Below are positions 50,914-59,143 of a stretch of 64,000 bases of DNA, in pieces. This DNA is from JAAOII01 sp965207945 (GTDB lineage Bacteria; Pseudomonadota; Gammaproteobacteria; CBDBNL01; JAAOII01), in the NCBI GenBank assembly GCA_965207945.1, contig OZ242303.1, positions 62,001 to 126,000 on the forward strand, given 5' to 3'. Within the stretch, counting starts at the first letter, position 1; every line of letters begins with the position of its first letter. A program made the position numbers and the translations under genes. The notes under the pieces were generated by a model, which saw only the letters and a list, made by a program, of their open reading frames with translations, was not told the origin of the DNA and ran no database searches.

Positions 50914-53640
50914 ATGCAAGCGGAGGTTATGAAAGCAGGGGGGATTACAACAAAGGGGATTACAACAAGAACTGTTATAGTGTTTTTGTTGCTGGCAGTC
51001 CTGTTCAGTGGCTGCAGTTCTAGCAGCAACTCAGGTGGTGCAAAATCGCCAGGGACGCCACAGCAGCCAGAGCAGAGTCGCGGGGAAGCTAGAGGAGAAG
51101 CTGGCGCGGGGCAACAACCGACTTCAAGCCCAATTTCAAGCGGTGAGATAAACAATGAATATACTCCTGGTAGTGGTCGCCTTATTGTTAAGTTAGATAT
51201 TCTTGATAACTTAATTAGTTATGAGTCAGTATCGTTTGCGCGAGTATATATAACTCCGCTGGGCATAGATGCTGCGCATGATATTGATGACTCGCTGGGC
51301 ATAGATGCCTCGCTTAGCATTGATGTTGCGCTTGATGTGGGAGATGAAAGCGCCCGTCTGGATTTTGGTTATGTTGCTTTTGGACGGTATATCCTCAACG
51401 CGACAATCTATCACAGCAACGGCAGTGCTCTTGCTTATAGCCAGTCACTTATTGATATTGGTTTGGCGGATGACACCCAAGTTGGCGACACTCAAACAGG
51501 CGAAGCAGAAATCCAAATAGAATATATTCGTCCGAGTCCTGATGCAACAGATCCCAACTTAGCGGAATATACTGCCACGCTCATTTTTGATTTATCTTCA
51601 TCTTTATTTCGTCTGGTAACTCTGCCATTAGTTTTTACTGATGATGATAATGATGGACTACTGGATGTTTGGCATCCCGCATATCTTGCGGCAATTGCTG
51701 ATGACTTGACTGGTAGTTATGAATTAACGGCAGATTTGGATTTATCCTACTATAACGGTTGGGGTAACTGGCAGCCGCTGGGTAGTGAAGCATTACCTTT
51801 TAGCGGAACTTTTGTCGGCAATGGTCATAGCATTAGCGGACTCTCTAGCAAGGGATATAACAAAGCTGGCTTATTCGCCGTTGTAGAAGGAGCGAGCATA
51901 ACCGACCTTATAGTTGAGGCGTGGCAGATTAATGCATCGGACTATTACTATTCAAACGGTAATTTAAACGGAGATTTAAATGGGGCTTCTTATGCTGGCG
52001 TTGTTGCAGGTCTTGCCCGTTCCAGCACTTTTGCCAACATCACAGTTGTGATGAATTCTTATGACGATGAATCACCATATATAACTGCGTTGGCGCAAGA
52101 TGGCGCAACTTATGTTGGTGGTTTGGTTGGTCGCGCCAGCAATAGCATTATAGCTAACACAACAATTGTGGCGAGTGGCATAATATCAGCCAATGCCTGG
52201 GGGAATAATAGTAGAGCGAAATCTTATGCTGGTGGGCTGGCAGGGTTGGTTGATGAAGGCAGTGAAGTTATGAATGTTGCGGTTACTGGGGAAGTTGATG
52301 TGCGGGCGGACGGATTAACTGAAGCATTATCAGGCAATAAGTATGCTGGCGGTTTGTTAGGTAGAATAAATGATAGCAGAATAAGCGCGGTGAAAGTTGA
52401 GCTTAGTGGCGACATAATAGTTGATAATGGCAATTATTTATCAGCGGGCGGTGCAGTGGGCAACTGCAGGCACTCTTCCGTTGTTGATATGAATATTATT
52501 ATTGCTGGCAATATATTGGCGGAGTATTCTGGCAGGAATAACGATGCGGCTGCTGCTGGAGTACTTGGTGAGGTATTTCGTTGTGACATTACTAATGTAG
52601 TAAGCAAGTTCTTCGGTTTAATCAGCGCTGAAGGTTATGGTTATGTGACTGCAGGAGGGTTAATGGGATATGCTGAATATACGGCAATCAGCAATGTTAA
52701 GGTTACCCACCATGGCGATTTACTCTCATCAGGTGATTATTGCTACGTTGGCGGTTTAGCAGCTTACCACTCTTCATCTACTGCTCCCATACATAATTCA
52801 TCCGCAATAATTAATGGCAATATAATTGCGGGGGTACCTAATAGTGAAGTCGGAGTTTACCTTGATTGCGAAGCTGGAGGGATGATTGGTTATTTATCTG
52901 GAGGCACTATTAATAGTTCTTATGCCATAGTTAATGGAGATGTTCGCTCTTATTCTAGTGGTAAACCTTCTGAGGTGGGAGGATTTGTGGGGAGTGGCAC
53001 TGGTGAACTAAAAATTGAGAAATCTTATGCATTGATTAAAGGTAACTTGGTTGCCTCTTCATTTTTTGCGCCAACTTATGTTGGCGGTGTAGTCGGCATC
53101 TCTTATGGTTCGTTGGTGACAGTCCGCGATTCTTATGTTCATATTTTAGGCAATATAACCCTGCGGAGTATTTTGTCTGAGGATGACGCCATTTCTTATG
53201 GTGGCAATTTTATCGGCAGAGTAAAGGGAGCTAATTTTGCTAACACTTATGTTTTTATTGGTGGCACGGCATCTGCCATAAATATACCAGAGATCGGTAC
53301 TTCCTCGCCGGCTATCTTTGGCGGCGTTTGGGGTGCTATTTCAAAGAGGACTGCCAATGAATCGCATAATATCACATTTAGCTCTTCTTATTATAGATCG
53401 CAGCGCGAGCCAAGGGAGGGTGATTTTAACAGCGCTGATGTGGGCGGCGATGCAATTGATGCGGCTCGTAGTGATTTGCAACTACGTTGTCCGCAAGCGG
53501 CGGGACAAAATTGTGGCGGACTCATAACACCAGGCAACCCACAAACTTATGTCGGTTGGGATGAGAACGTATGGGACTTTGGTGCGACGGACGAGCTGCC
53601 CAGATTAAGAGTTTTTCCAAGTACTAATTTATTGGATTGA
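50914..53640 (+). CDS. GLUG-like beta-helix lipoprotein, array paralogue 2
   Basis: 908 residues with the same architecture as paralogue 1. The signal peptide n-region has about two copies of a GGITT-type pentad before VIVFLLLAVLFSGCSSS. The linker SGGAKSPGTPQQPEQSRGEA is nearly identical, in DNA too, to that of the next gene. A beta-rich domain, a shortened acidic repeat (QVGDTQTGEAE), DDDNDGLLDVWHPAYLAAI, and GLUG-type repeats follow, and the CPQAAGQNCGG / YVGWDENVWDFG module closes the protein. The C-terminal third is strongly similar to paralogue 1. Spacing to both neighbours is 25 bp. The mix of segments shared with different neighbours suggests recombination between copies. Confidence 0.85.
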   Translation: MQAEVMKAGGITTKGITTRTVIVFLLLAVLFSGCSSSSNSGGAKSPGTPQQPEQSRGEARGEAGAGQQPTSSPISSGEINNEYTPGSGRLIVKLDILDNLISYESVSFARVYITPLGIDAAHDIDDSLGIDASLSIDVALDVGDESARLDFGYVAFGRYILNATIYHSNGSALAYSQSLIDIGLADDTQVGDTQTGEAEIQIEYIRPSPDATDPNLAEYTATLIFDLSSSLFRLVTLPLVFTDDDNDGLLDVWHPAYLAAIADDLTGSYELTADLDLSYYNGWGNWQPLGSEALPFSGTFVGNGHSISGLSSKGYNKAGLFAVVEGASITDLIVEAWQINASDYYYSNGNLNGDLNGASYAGVVAGLARSSTFANITVVMNSYDDESPYITALAQDGATYVGGLVGRASNSIIANTTIVASGIISANAWGNNSRAKSYAGGLAGLVDEGSEVMNVAVTGEVDVRADGLTEALSGNKYAGGLLGRINDSRISAVKVELSGDIIVDNGNYLSAGGAVGNCRHSSVVDMNIIIAGNILAEYSGRNNDAAAAGVLGEVFRCDITNVVSKFFGLISAEGYGYVTAGGLMGYAEYTAISNVKVTHHGDLLSSGDYCYVGGLAAYHSSSTAPIHNSSAIINGNIIAGVPNSEVGVYLDCEAGGMIGYLSGGTINSSYAIVNGDVRSYSSGKPSEVGGFVGSGTGELKIEKSYALIKGNLVASSFFAPTYVGGVVGISYGSLVTVRDSYVHILGNITLRSILSEDDAISYGGNFIGRVKGANFANTYVFIGGTASAINIPEIGTSSPAIFGGVWGAISKRTANESHNITFSSSYYRSQREPREGDFNSADVGGDAIDAARSDLQLRCPQAAGQNCGGLITPGNPQTYVGWDENVWDFGATDELPRLRVFPSTNLLD

Positions 53641-53665
53641 TATGATTAGCGGAGAGGATTAATTT

Positions 53666-56368
53666 ATGCCAGCGGGGGTTATGAAAGCAGGAGGGATTCA
53701 AACAGAGAGGATTCAAATCGGGGAGATTCAAACAGGGGGAATTCAAACAGAGAGGATTAAAACAAGGGCTGTTATAGTGTTTATGTTGTTGGCAGTTCTG
53801 TTGCTGACAGCACTGTTCAGCGGCTGCAGTTCCAGCAGCAACTCAGGTGGTGCAAAATCGCCAGGGACGCCACAGCAGCCAGAGCAGAGTCGCGGTGAAG
53901 CGGGAGGAGAAGCTGGCGCGGGACAACAACCGACTTTAAGCCCAATTTCAAGAGGAGTAATAAACAATGAATATACTCCTGGTAGTGGTCGTCTTATTGT
54001 TAAGTTAGAGATTCTTGATAACTTAATTAGTTATGAGTCAGTGTCGTTTGCGCGAGTATATATAACTCCACTGGGCATAGATGCTGCGCAGGATATTGAT
54101 GCCTCGCTTAGCATTGATGTTGCGCTTCGCTTGGGGGATGAAAGTGCCCGTCTGGATTTTGGTTATGTTGCTTTTGGACGCTATCTCCTCAATGCGACAA
54201 TCTATCATAACAACGGCAGTGCTCTTGCTTATAGTGAATTGTTTATTGATGAGACAGATCCCAGCTTAGCGGAGTATACAGCTACGCTCGTTTTTGATTT
54301 ATCTTCGTCTTTGTTTCGTCTGGTAACTCTGCCATTAGCTTTTACTGATGATGATAATGATGGACTACTGGATGTTTGGCATCCCGCCTATCTTGCAGCA
54401 ATTGCTGGCGACTTGACTGGTAGTTATGAATTAACGGCAGACCTGGACTTATCCTCCTGGGGCAACTGGCAGCCGCTGGGCAGTAGAGTTCAGCCCTTTG
54501 AAGGAATTTTTGTTGGCAACGGTCATCGCATCAGCGGTCTCTCCAGTCGGGGATATAGCAGCGCCGGCTTATTCGGTGTTGTGGAAGGAGCAAGCATAAC
54601 AGACCTGATGGTTGAGGTGTGGCAGATTAATACATCGGGCTATTATTCTTTAAATGGACATTTTTTAAGCAGTAATTCAAGCAGTAATTCAAGCAGTGAT
54701 TCAAGCGGTGCTTCTTATGCTGGTGCTGTTGCGGGAGCTGTTGTAGGTTTGGCACGTTCTAGTATTCTTGCCAACATCACAGTTATGATGAGTTCTTATA
54801 ATAATGAATTGCCATATATAACTGCATTTGGGCAAAATGAAGCAACTTATGTTGGCGGCTTGGTTGGTCACGCCAGCAATAGCACAATAGCAAACACAAC
54901 AATTATGGCAGCAGGACTAATATCGGGAGCTTCATCAATAGTTAAAAGTTATGCCAAAACTAATGTTGGTGGTTTGGCGGGGTTCGTTGATAATGGTAGT
55001 GATATTATAAATGTTGCGGTTACAGGTAAAGCGGATGTGCAGGCAGGTGGACTCCTTAATGTATTGTCAGGCAATTATATATCTGGCGGACTGTTAGGGA
55101 GAATAAGGCATAGCAGAATGAGAGAGGTAAGAGTTGCACTTAGCAGTGACATAACAACCTATAATGGTAAATTTTTATCAACCGGCGGCGCAGTGGGCGA
55201 ATGCTTCAGGTCTTCTGTTGTTGATATAAATATTGTTGTTGCTGGCGATATACTAGCGGAGCATCCGCTCACTAATGGATATGCGTATGCTGGCGGAGTA
55301 CTTGGCGAAGCTTATGAGTGCGGCATTACTAATGTAGTAAGTGAGACGTTCGGCTTAATCAGTGCTGTAAGTTCCAGTTTTACGTCTGCAGGAGGGCTAG
55401 TGGGTTATGCCGAATATGTGACAATCAGCAATATTAGGGTTGCCCATCATGGTGATGCATTCTCATCGGGTAAGTATTGCAACGTCGGTGGTTTAATGGG
55501 TTACTACTCTTTTTTAGATGATGAATCCATAAATAATACATCCACAATAATTAATGGCAATCTAATTGCCGGGAAGGATAATAATCCAGCAAGAATTCAC
55601 TTTAATTGCCAGATAGGAGGGATGATTGGTTATTTGGAAGGCGGCGCCATTAATAATTCTTATGCCATAGTTAGTGGAGATGTTCAATTATATTCTAATG
55701 GAGAGAATGTTGCGGTGGGAGGAATGGTGGGGCGCAGTGCAACAGACATATTGGAGATTACGAATTCTTATGCATTGATTAAAGGCAACTTGGCTGCCGT
55801 TTCATTTTTTGCGCCGGCTTATGCTGGTGGTTTGGTTGGCATCTCTGAGGATAAATTTATGACAGTCCGCAATTCTTATGTTCAAATTTTAGGCAATATT
55901 ACTCTGCGGAGTATTTTGCCAGAGGATGATGCCATCTCTTATGGTGGCAATTTTATTGGATTAGTGGAAAGAGCTAGCGGCAGTTTCACTAACACTTATG
56001 TTTTTGTTGGCGGCGCGATATCATCTATTCGTGATTCCTTGCCGGCTATCTTTGGCGGCACTCGGGGGAGTATTAGTACTGCCAAAGAATCGCATAATAT
56101 CACATTTAGCTCGTCTTATTATAGGTCGCAACGCGAGCTAAGCGAGGGTGATTTTAACAGCGCTGAAGTGGGTGGCTATATAACTGATGTGGCTCGCAGT
56201 GATTTGCAACTACGTTGTCCGCAAGCGGCGGGACAAAACTGCGGCGGACCTGTAATGCCGGGTAATCCGAAAACTTATGTTGGTTGGGATGAGAGTGTAT
56301 GGGACTTTGGTGCGGTGGACGAGCTGCCCAGATTACGAGTTTTTTCTCTAATCAATATATTGGATTAA
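53666..56368 (+). CDS. GLUG-like beta-helix lipoprotein, array paralogue 3
   Basis: 900 residues. The n-region of the signal peptide is extended by five copies of a GGIQT/ERIQI pentad before VIVFMLLAVLLLTALFSGCSS, an unusually long n-region. The linker is shared with paralogue 2. The acidic spacer repeat is absent, so the beta-rich domain runs directly from ELFIDETDPSLAEYTATL into DDDNDGLLDVWHPAYLAAI. A Ser-rich expansion (SSNSSSNSSSDSSG, about 54670-54705) lies in the repeat region. The same C-terminal CPQAAGQNCGG / DESVWDFG module is present. Predicted surface lipoprotein; ligand unknown. Confidence 0.85.
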   Translation: MPAGVMKAGGIQTERIQIGEIQTGGIQTERIKTRAVIVFMLLAVLLLTALFSGCSSSSNSGGAKSPGTPQQPEQSRGEAGGEAGAGQQPTLSPISRGVINNEYTPGSGRLIVKLEILDNLISYESVSFARVYITPLGIDAAQDIDASLSIDVALRLGDESARLDFGYVAFGRYLLNATIYHNNGSALAYSELFIDETDPSLAEYTATLVFDLSSSLFRLVTLPLAFTDDDNDGLLDVWHPAYLAAIAGDLTGSYELTADLDLSSWGNWQPLGSRVQPFEGIFVGNGHRISGLSSRGYSSAGLFGVVEGASITDLMVEVWQINTSGYYSLNGHFLSSNSSSNSSSDSSGASYAGAVAGAVVGLARSSILANITVMMSSYNNELPYITAFGQNEATYVGGLVGHASNSTIANTTIMAAGLISGASSIVKSYAKTNVGGLAGFVDNGSDIINVAVTGKADVQAGGLLNVLSGNYISGGLLGRIRHSRMREVRVALSSDITTYNGKFLSTGGAVGECFRSSVVDINIVVAGDILAEHPLTNGYAYAGGVLGEAYECGITNVVSETFGLISAVSSSFTSAGGLVGYAEYVTISNIRVAHHGDAFSSGKYCNVGGLMGYYSFLDDESINNTSTIINGNLIAGKDNNPARIHFNCQIGGMIGYLEGGAINNSYAIVSGDVQLYSNGENVAVGGMVGRSATDILEITNSYALIKGNLAAVSFFAPAYAGGLVGISEDKFMTVRNSYVQILGNITLRSILPEDDAISYGGNFIGLVERASGSFTNTYVFVGGAISSIRDSLPAIFGGTRGSISTAKESHNITFSSSYYRSQRELSEGDFNSAEVGGYITDVARSDLQLRCPQAAGQNCGGPVMPGNPKTYVGWDESVWDFGAVDELPRLRVFSLINILD
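53690..53767. repeat. 15-bp tandem repeats in the signal-peptide coding region, five copies
   Basis: Units of the type gggattcaaacagag, all in frame. Similar arrays occur at 56403-56463 (about four copies) and 59153-59232 (five or six), with about two degenerate copies near 50938-50970 and none at 48132. Each unit carries a GGGG(G)A or GGAGA purine block resembling a Shine-Dalgarno sequence. Confidence 0.9.
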
Positions 56369-56393
56369 TATAATTAACGGAGAGGATTAATTT

Positions 56394-59105
56394 ATGCAAG
56401 CAGGGGGGATTAAAACCGGGGGGATTAAAATAGAGAGGATTAAAATAAAGATTATTAAAACAAGAGCTGTGATAGTGTTTTTGTTGTTGGCGGTTCTGTT
56501 GATGACAGCGCTGTTTAGTGGCTGCAGTTCCAGTGTCAACTCAAATAGTAGCGATACTACACAGAATCCAGAGCAGAGTCGCGGGGAAAGCAGAGAAGAA
56601 CTGGGAGAAGAATCTGGAGCAGTAGAACAACCAAATTCAAGCCCAATTTCAAGAGGAGTAATAAATAATGAATATAGCCCAGGCAGTGGCCGTCTTATTG
56701 TTAAGTTGGATATTCTTGATAACTTAATTAGTTATGAGTCGGTATCGTTTGCGCGAGTCCATATAACTCCGCTTGACATTGATGCTGCGCTGGGCATAGA
56801 TGCTGTGCAGGGCATTGATGTTTCGCTTGGCATAGATGCTGTGCAGGGCATTGATGTTTCGCTTGGCATAGATGTTGCGCTTCGTGTGGGCGATGAAAGC
56901 GCTCGTCTGGACTTTGGCTATGTTGCTTTTGGACGCTACTTCCTCAATGCGACAATCTATCATAGCAACGGCAACGCTCTTGCTTATAGTGAATTACTGA
57001 TTGATGCAACAGACCCCAGTTTAGCGGAATATACAGCAACGCTCGTTTTTGATTCATCTTCGGCTTTGTTTCGTCTGGTAACTCTGCCACTTGTTTTCAA
57101 TGATTATGATAATGATGGACTACTGGATGTTTGGCATCCCGCCTACCTTGCGGTAATTGCTAGCGACTTAGATGGCAATTATGAATTGACGGCAGATTTG
57201 GATTTATCCTCCTATTCTAACTGGCAGCCACTGGGCAGTGAAGATCAGCCCTTTAGAGGAACTTTTGTTGGCAATGGTCATCGCCTCAGTGGTTTATCCA
57301 GCAAGGGATATATGAATGCCGGCTTATTCGGTGTTGTGGAAGGAGCAAGCATAACAGACCTAATAGTTGAGGCGTGGCAGATTAGTTCCTTGGACTATGA
57401 TAACTCCAATGCAGGCGCTATTGCGGGGTTAGCCCGTTCCAGCACTTTTGCAAATATCACAGTTGTGATGAGTTCTTATGACGATGAATTATCTTATATA
57501 ACTGCGGTTTCTCAAGATGATACCGTTAGTGCAGGCGGTTTGTTTGGTCGCTTCAGAAATAGCACTATAGCTAACGCAAAGATTATGGCAGCAGGACTAA
57601 TATCAGGAATTTCATCAAAAGTTGAAGGTTCTGCCAAAGTTTATGTAGGCGGCTTGGCAGGATATGTTTATAGGGGTAGTGATATCATAAATGCTGAGGT
57701 TATGGGTAAAGTGGATGTACAGGCAGGCGGTATCTTTGGAAATTCAACGGGCGATTATAAATCTGGCGGACTGATAGGGAGAATTAGTCGTAGCCGACTT
57801 AGAGAGACAAAAATTATGCTTAGCGGAAACATAACAACTCATAATGGAGATTATCTAACATCTGGCGGCGCGATGGCTAAATGCGGGAGTTCTTCTGTAG
57901 TTGATATGGATATTGTTATTGTTGGCAATATACTGGCGGAAAATCCCACCATTAAAGATAGCGTCCTTGCCGCTGGAGTTATTGGTGAGAACAGTAATTG
58001 TAGTATAAATAATGTAACGGCAGAAATATTTGGTTCAATAAGAGCCACCTCCACTTATGCTAAGTATGCGTTTTCTGGAGGGGTACAGGCAGGAGGGGAA
58101 AATAAATACGTTACTGATGTAACTCAAATTAGTGATATTATGGTTACAGTTCATGGTGATGTGCTTTCTTCAGGAAAGAAATGCGCTTCTGGGGGTTTGG
58201 GAGGAAACCAGAATAACAACATTAATATAAATAATTCGTCTGTAACTATTTATGGCGATATAATTGCTGGAAATCTTATAGAGGGAGACACTTATTTTAC
58301 TTGTAGTGGTGGAGGAATATTCGGCTCATTAAGTGGAGGAGTTATTAATAATTCTTATGCCATAGTTAATGGGGATGTTCGCTCTTATGCTAATGGAAGA
58401 ACTTCTAAGGCGGGAGGCATGGTGGGCGTTAATATCTATCCATTAGAGATTATGAATTCTTATGCATTGATTAAAGGTAATTTAGATGCTACTGCATTTA
58501 TTAAGCCAGTTTATGTTGGTGGCTTTGTTGGCAACTCTTATGGTTCACTATTTGTAGAGCGCAATGATTATGTCTCGTCGTTAGGCGTTCGTGATTCTTA
58601 TGTTCAGGTTTTAGGCAATATGACCCTGCGGAGTATTTTGCCCGAGGATAATGCCCTCTCTTATGGCGGCAACTTTATTGGTGTAGGACAGACAAGCATT
58701 TTCACCAACACTTATGCTTTTGTTGGTGGCACGATATCAGCTATTATTGATTCCACACCAGCCACTTTTGGCGGTATCCAGGGGCGTATTATAGATGGGA
58801 GTTTCGTAAAGGCGGCACGCGATGAACTACATAATATTTCATTAACCTCATCCTATTATAGGGGGGAGAGAGATCTAAGTGAGGATAACTTTAATAGCGC
58901 TGATGCTGACGGGGATGCAGTTTCTGCAGCGCGTAGTGATTTGCAACTGCGTTGTCCGCAAGCAGCGGGACAAAACTGCGGCGGACCTGTAATGCCTGGC
59001 AATCCGCAAACTTATGTCGGTTGGGATGAGAGCGTATGGAACTTTGGTACGCCAGACGAGCTTCCCAGATTACGTATTTTTTCAAACATTAATATATTGA
59101 ATTAA
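56394..59105 (+). CDS. GLUG-like beta-helix lipoprotein, array paralogue 4
   Basis: 903 residues. Signal n-region with about four GGIKT/ERIKI pentads, then LLLAVLLMTALFSGCSS. The linker (VNSNSSDTTQNPEQSRGE) is of the second type, shared with paralogue 5. The beta-rich domain contains a 36-bp duplicated stretch coding for LGIDAVQGIDVS. There is no QVGDS segment. The calcium-loop motif here reads NDYDNDGLLDVWHPAYLAVI. GLUG-type repeats follow, with the standard C-terminal CPQAAGQNCGG / DESVWNFG module. One repeat (near 58555) carries an insertion, YVSSLGVRDSYVQVLG, not seen in paralogues 1-3. Confidence 0.85.
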   Translation: MQAGGIKTGGIKIERIKIKIIKTRAVIVFLLLAVLLMTALFSGCSSSVNSNSSDTTQNPEQSRGESREELGEESGAVEQPNSSPISRGVINNEYSPGSGRLIVKLDILDNLISYESVSFARVHITPLDIDAALGIDAVQGIDVSLGIDAVQGIDVSLGIDVALRVGDESARLDFGYVAFGRYFLNATIYHSNGNALAYSELLIDATDPSLAEYTATLVFDSSSALFRLVTLPLVFNDYDNDGLLDVWHPAYLAVIASDLDGNYELTADLDLSSYSNWQPLGSEDQPFRGTFVGNGHRLSGLSSKGYMNAGLFGVVEGASITDLIVEAWQISSLDYDNSNAGAIAGLARSSTFANITVVMSSYDDELSYITAVSQDDTVSAGGLFGRFRNSTIANAKIMAAGLISGISSKVEGSAKVYVGGLAGYVYRGSDIINAEVMGKVDVQAGGIFGNSTGDYKSGGLIGRISRSRLRETKIMLSGNITTHNGDYLTSGGAMAKCGSSSVVDMDIVIVGNILAENPTIKDSVLAAGVIGENSNCSINNVTAEIFGSIRATSTYAKYAFSGGVQAGGENKYVTDVTQISDIMVTVHGDVLSSGKKCASGGLGGNQNNNININNSSVTIYGDIIAGNLIEGDTYFTCSGGGIFGSLSGGVINNSYAIVNGDVRSYANGRTSKAGGMVGVNIYPLEIMNSYALIKGNLDATAFIKPVYVGGFVGNSYGSLFVERNDYVSSLGVRDSYVQVLGNMTLRSILPEDNALSYGGNFIGVGQTSIFTNTYAFVGGTISAIIDSTPATFGGIQGRIIDGSFVKAARDELHNISLTSSYYRGERDLSEDNFNSADADGDAVSAARSDLQLRCPQAAGQNCGGPVMPGNPQTYVGWDESVWNFGTPDELPRLRIFSNINILN
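56774..56880. repeat. 36-bp in-frame duplication in array paralogue 4
   Basis: A unit coding for LGIDAVQGIDVS is repeated, with a third partial copy (LGIDVALR). Neighbouring paralogues have one or two LGIDxSLSID copies, so copy number varies between genes. Confidence 0.85.
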
Positions 59106-59143
59106 TATATTGAATTAATATAATTAAAAGAGAGAATAAATTT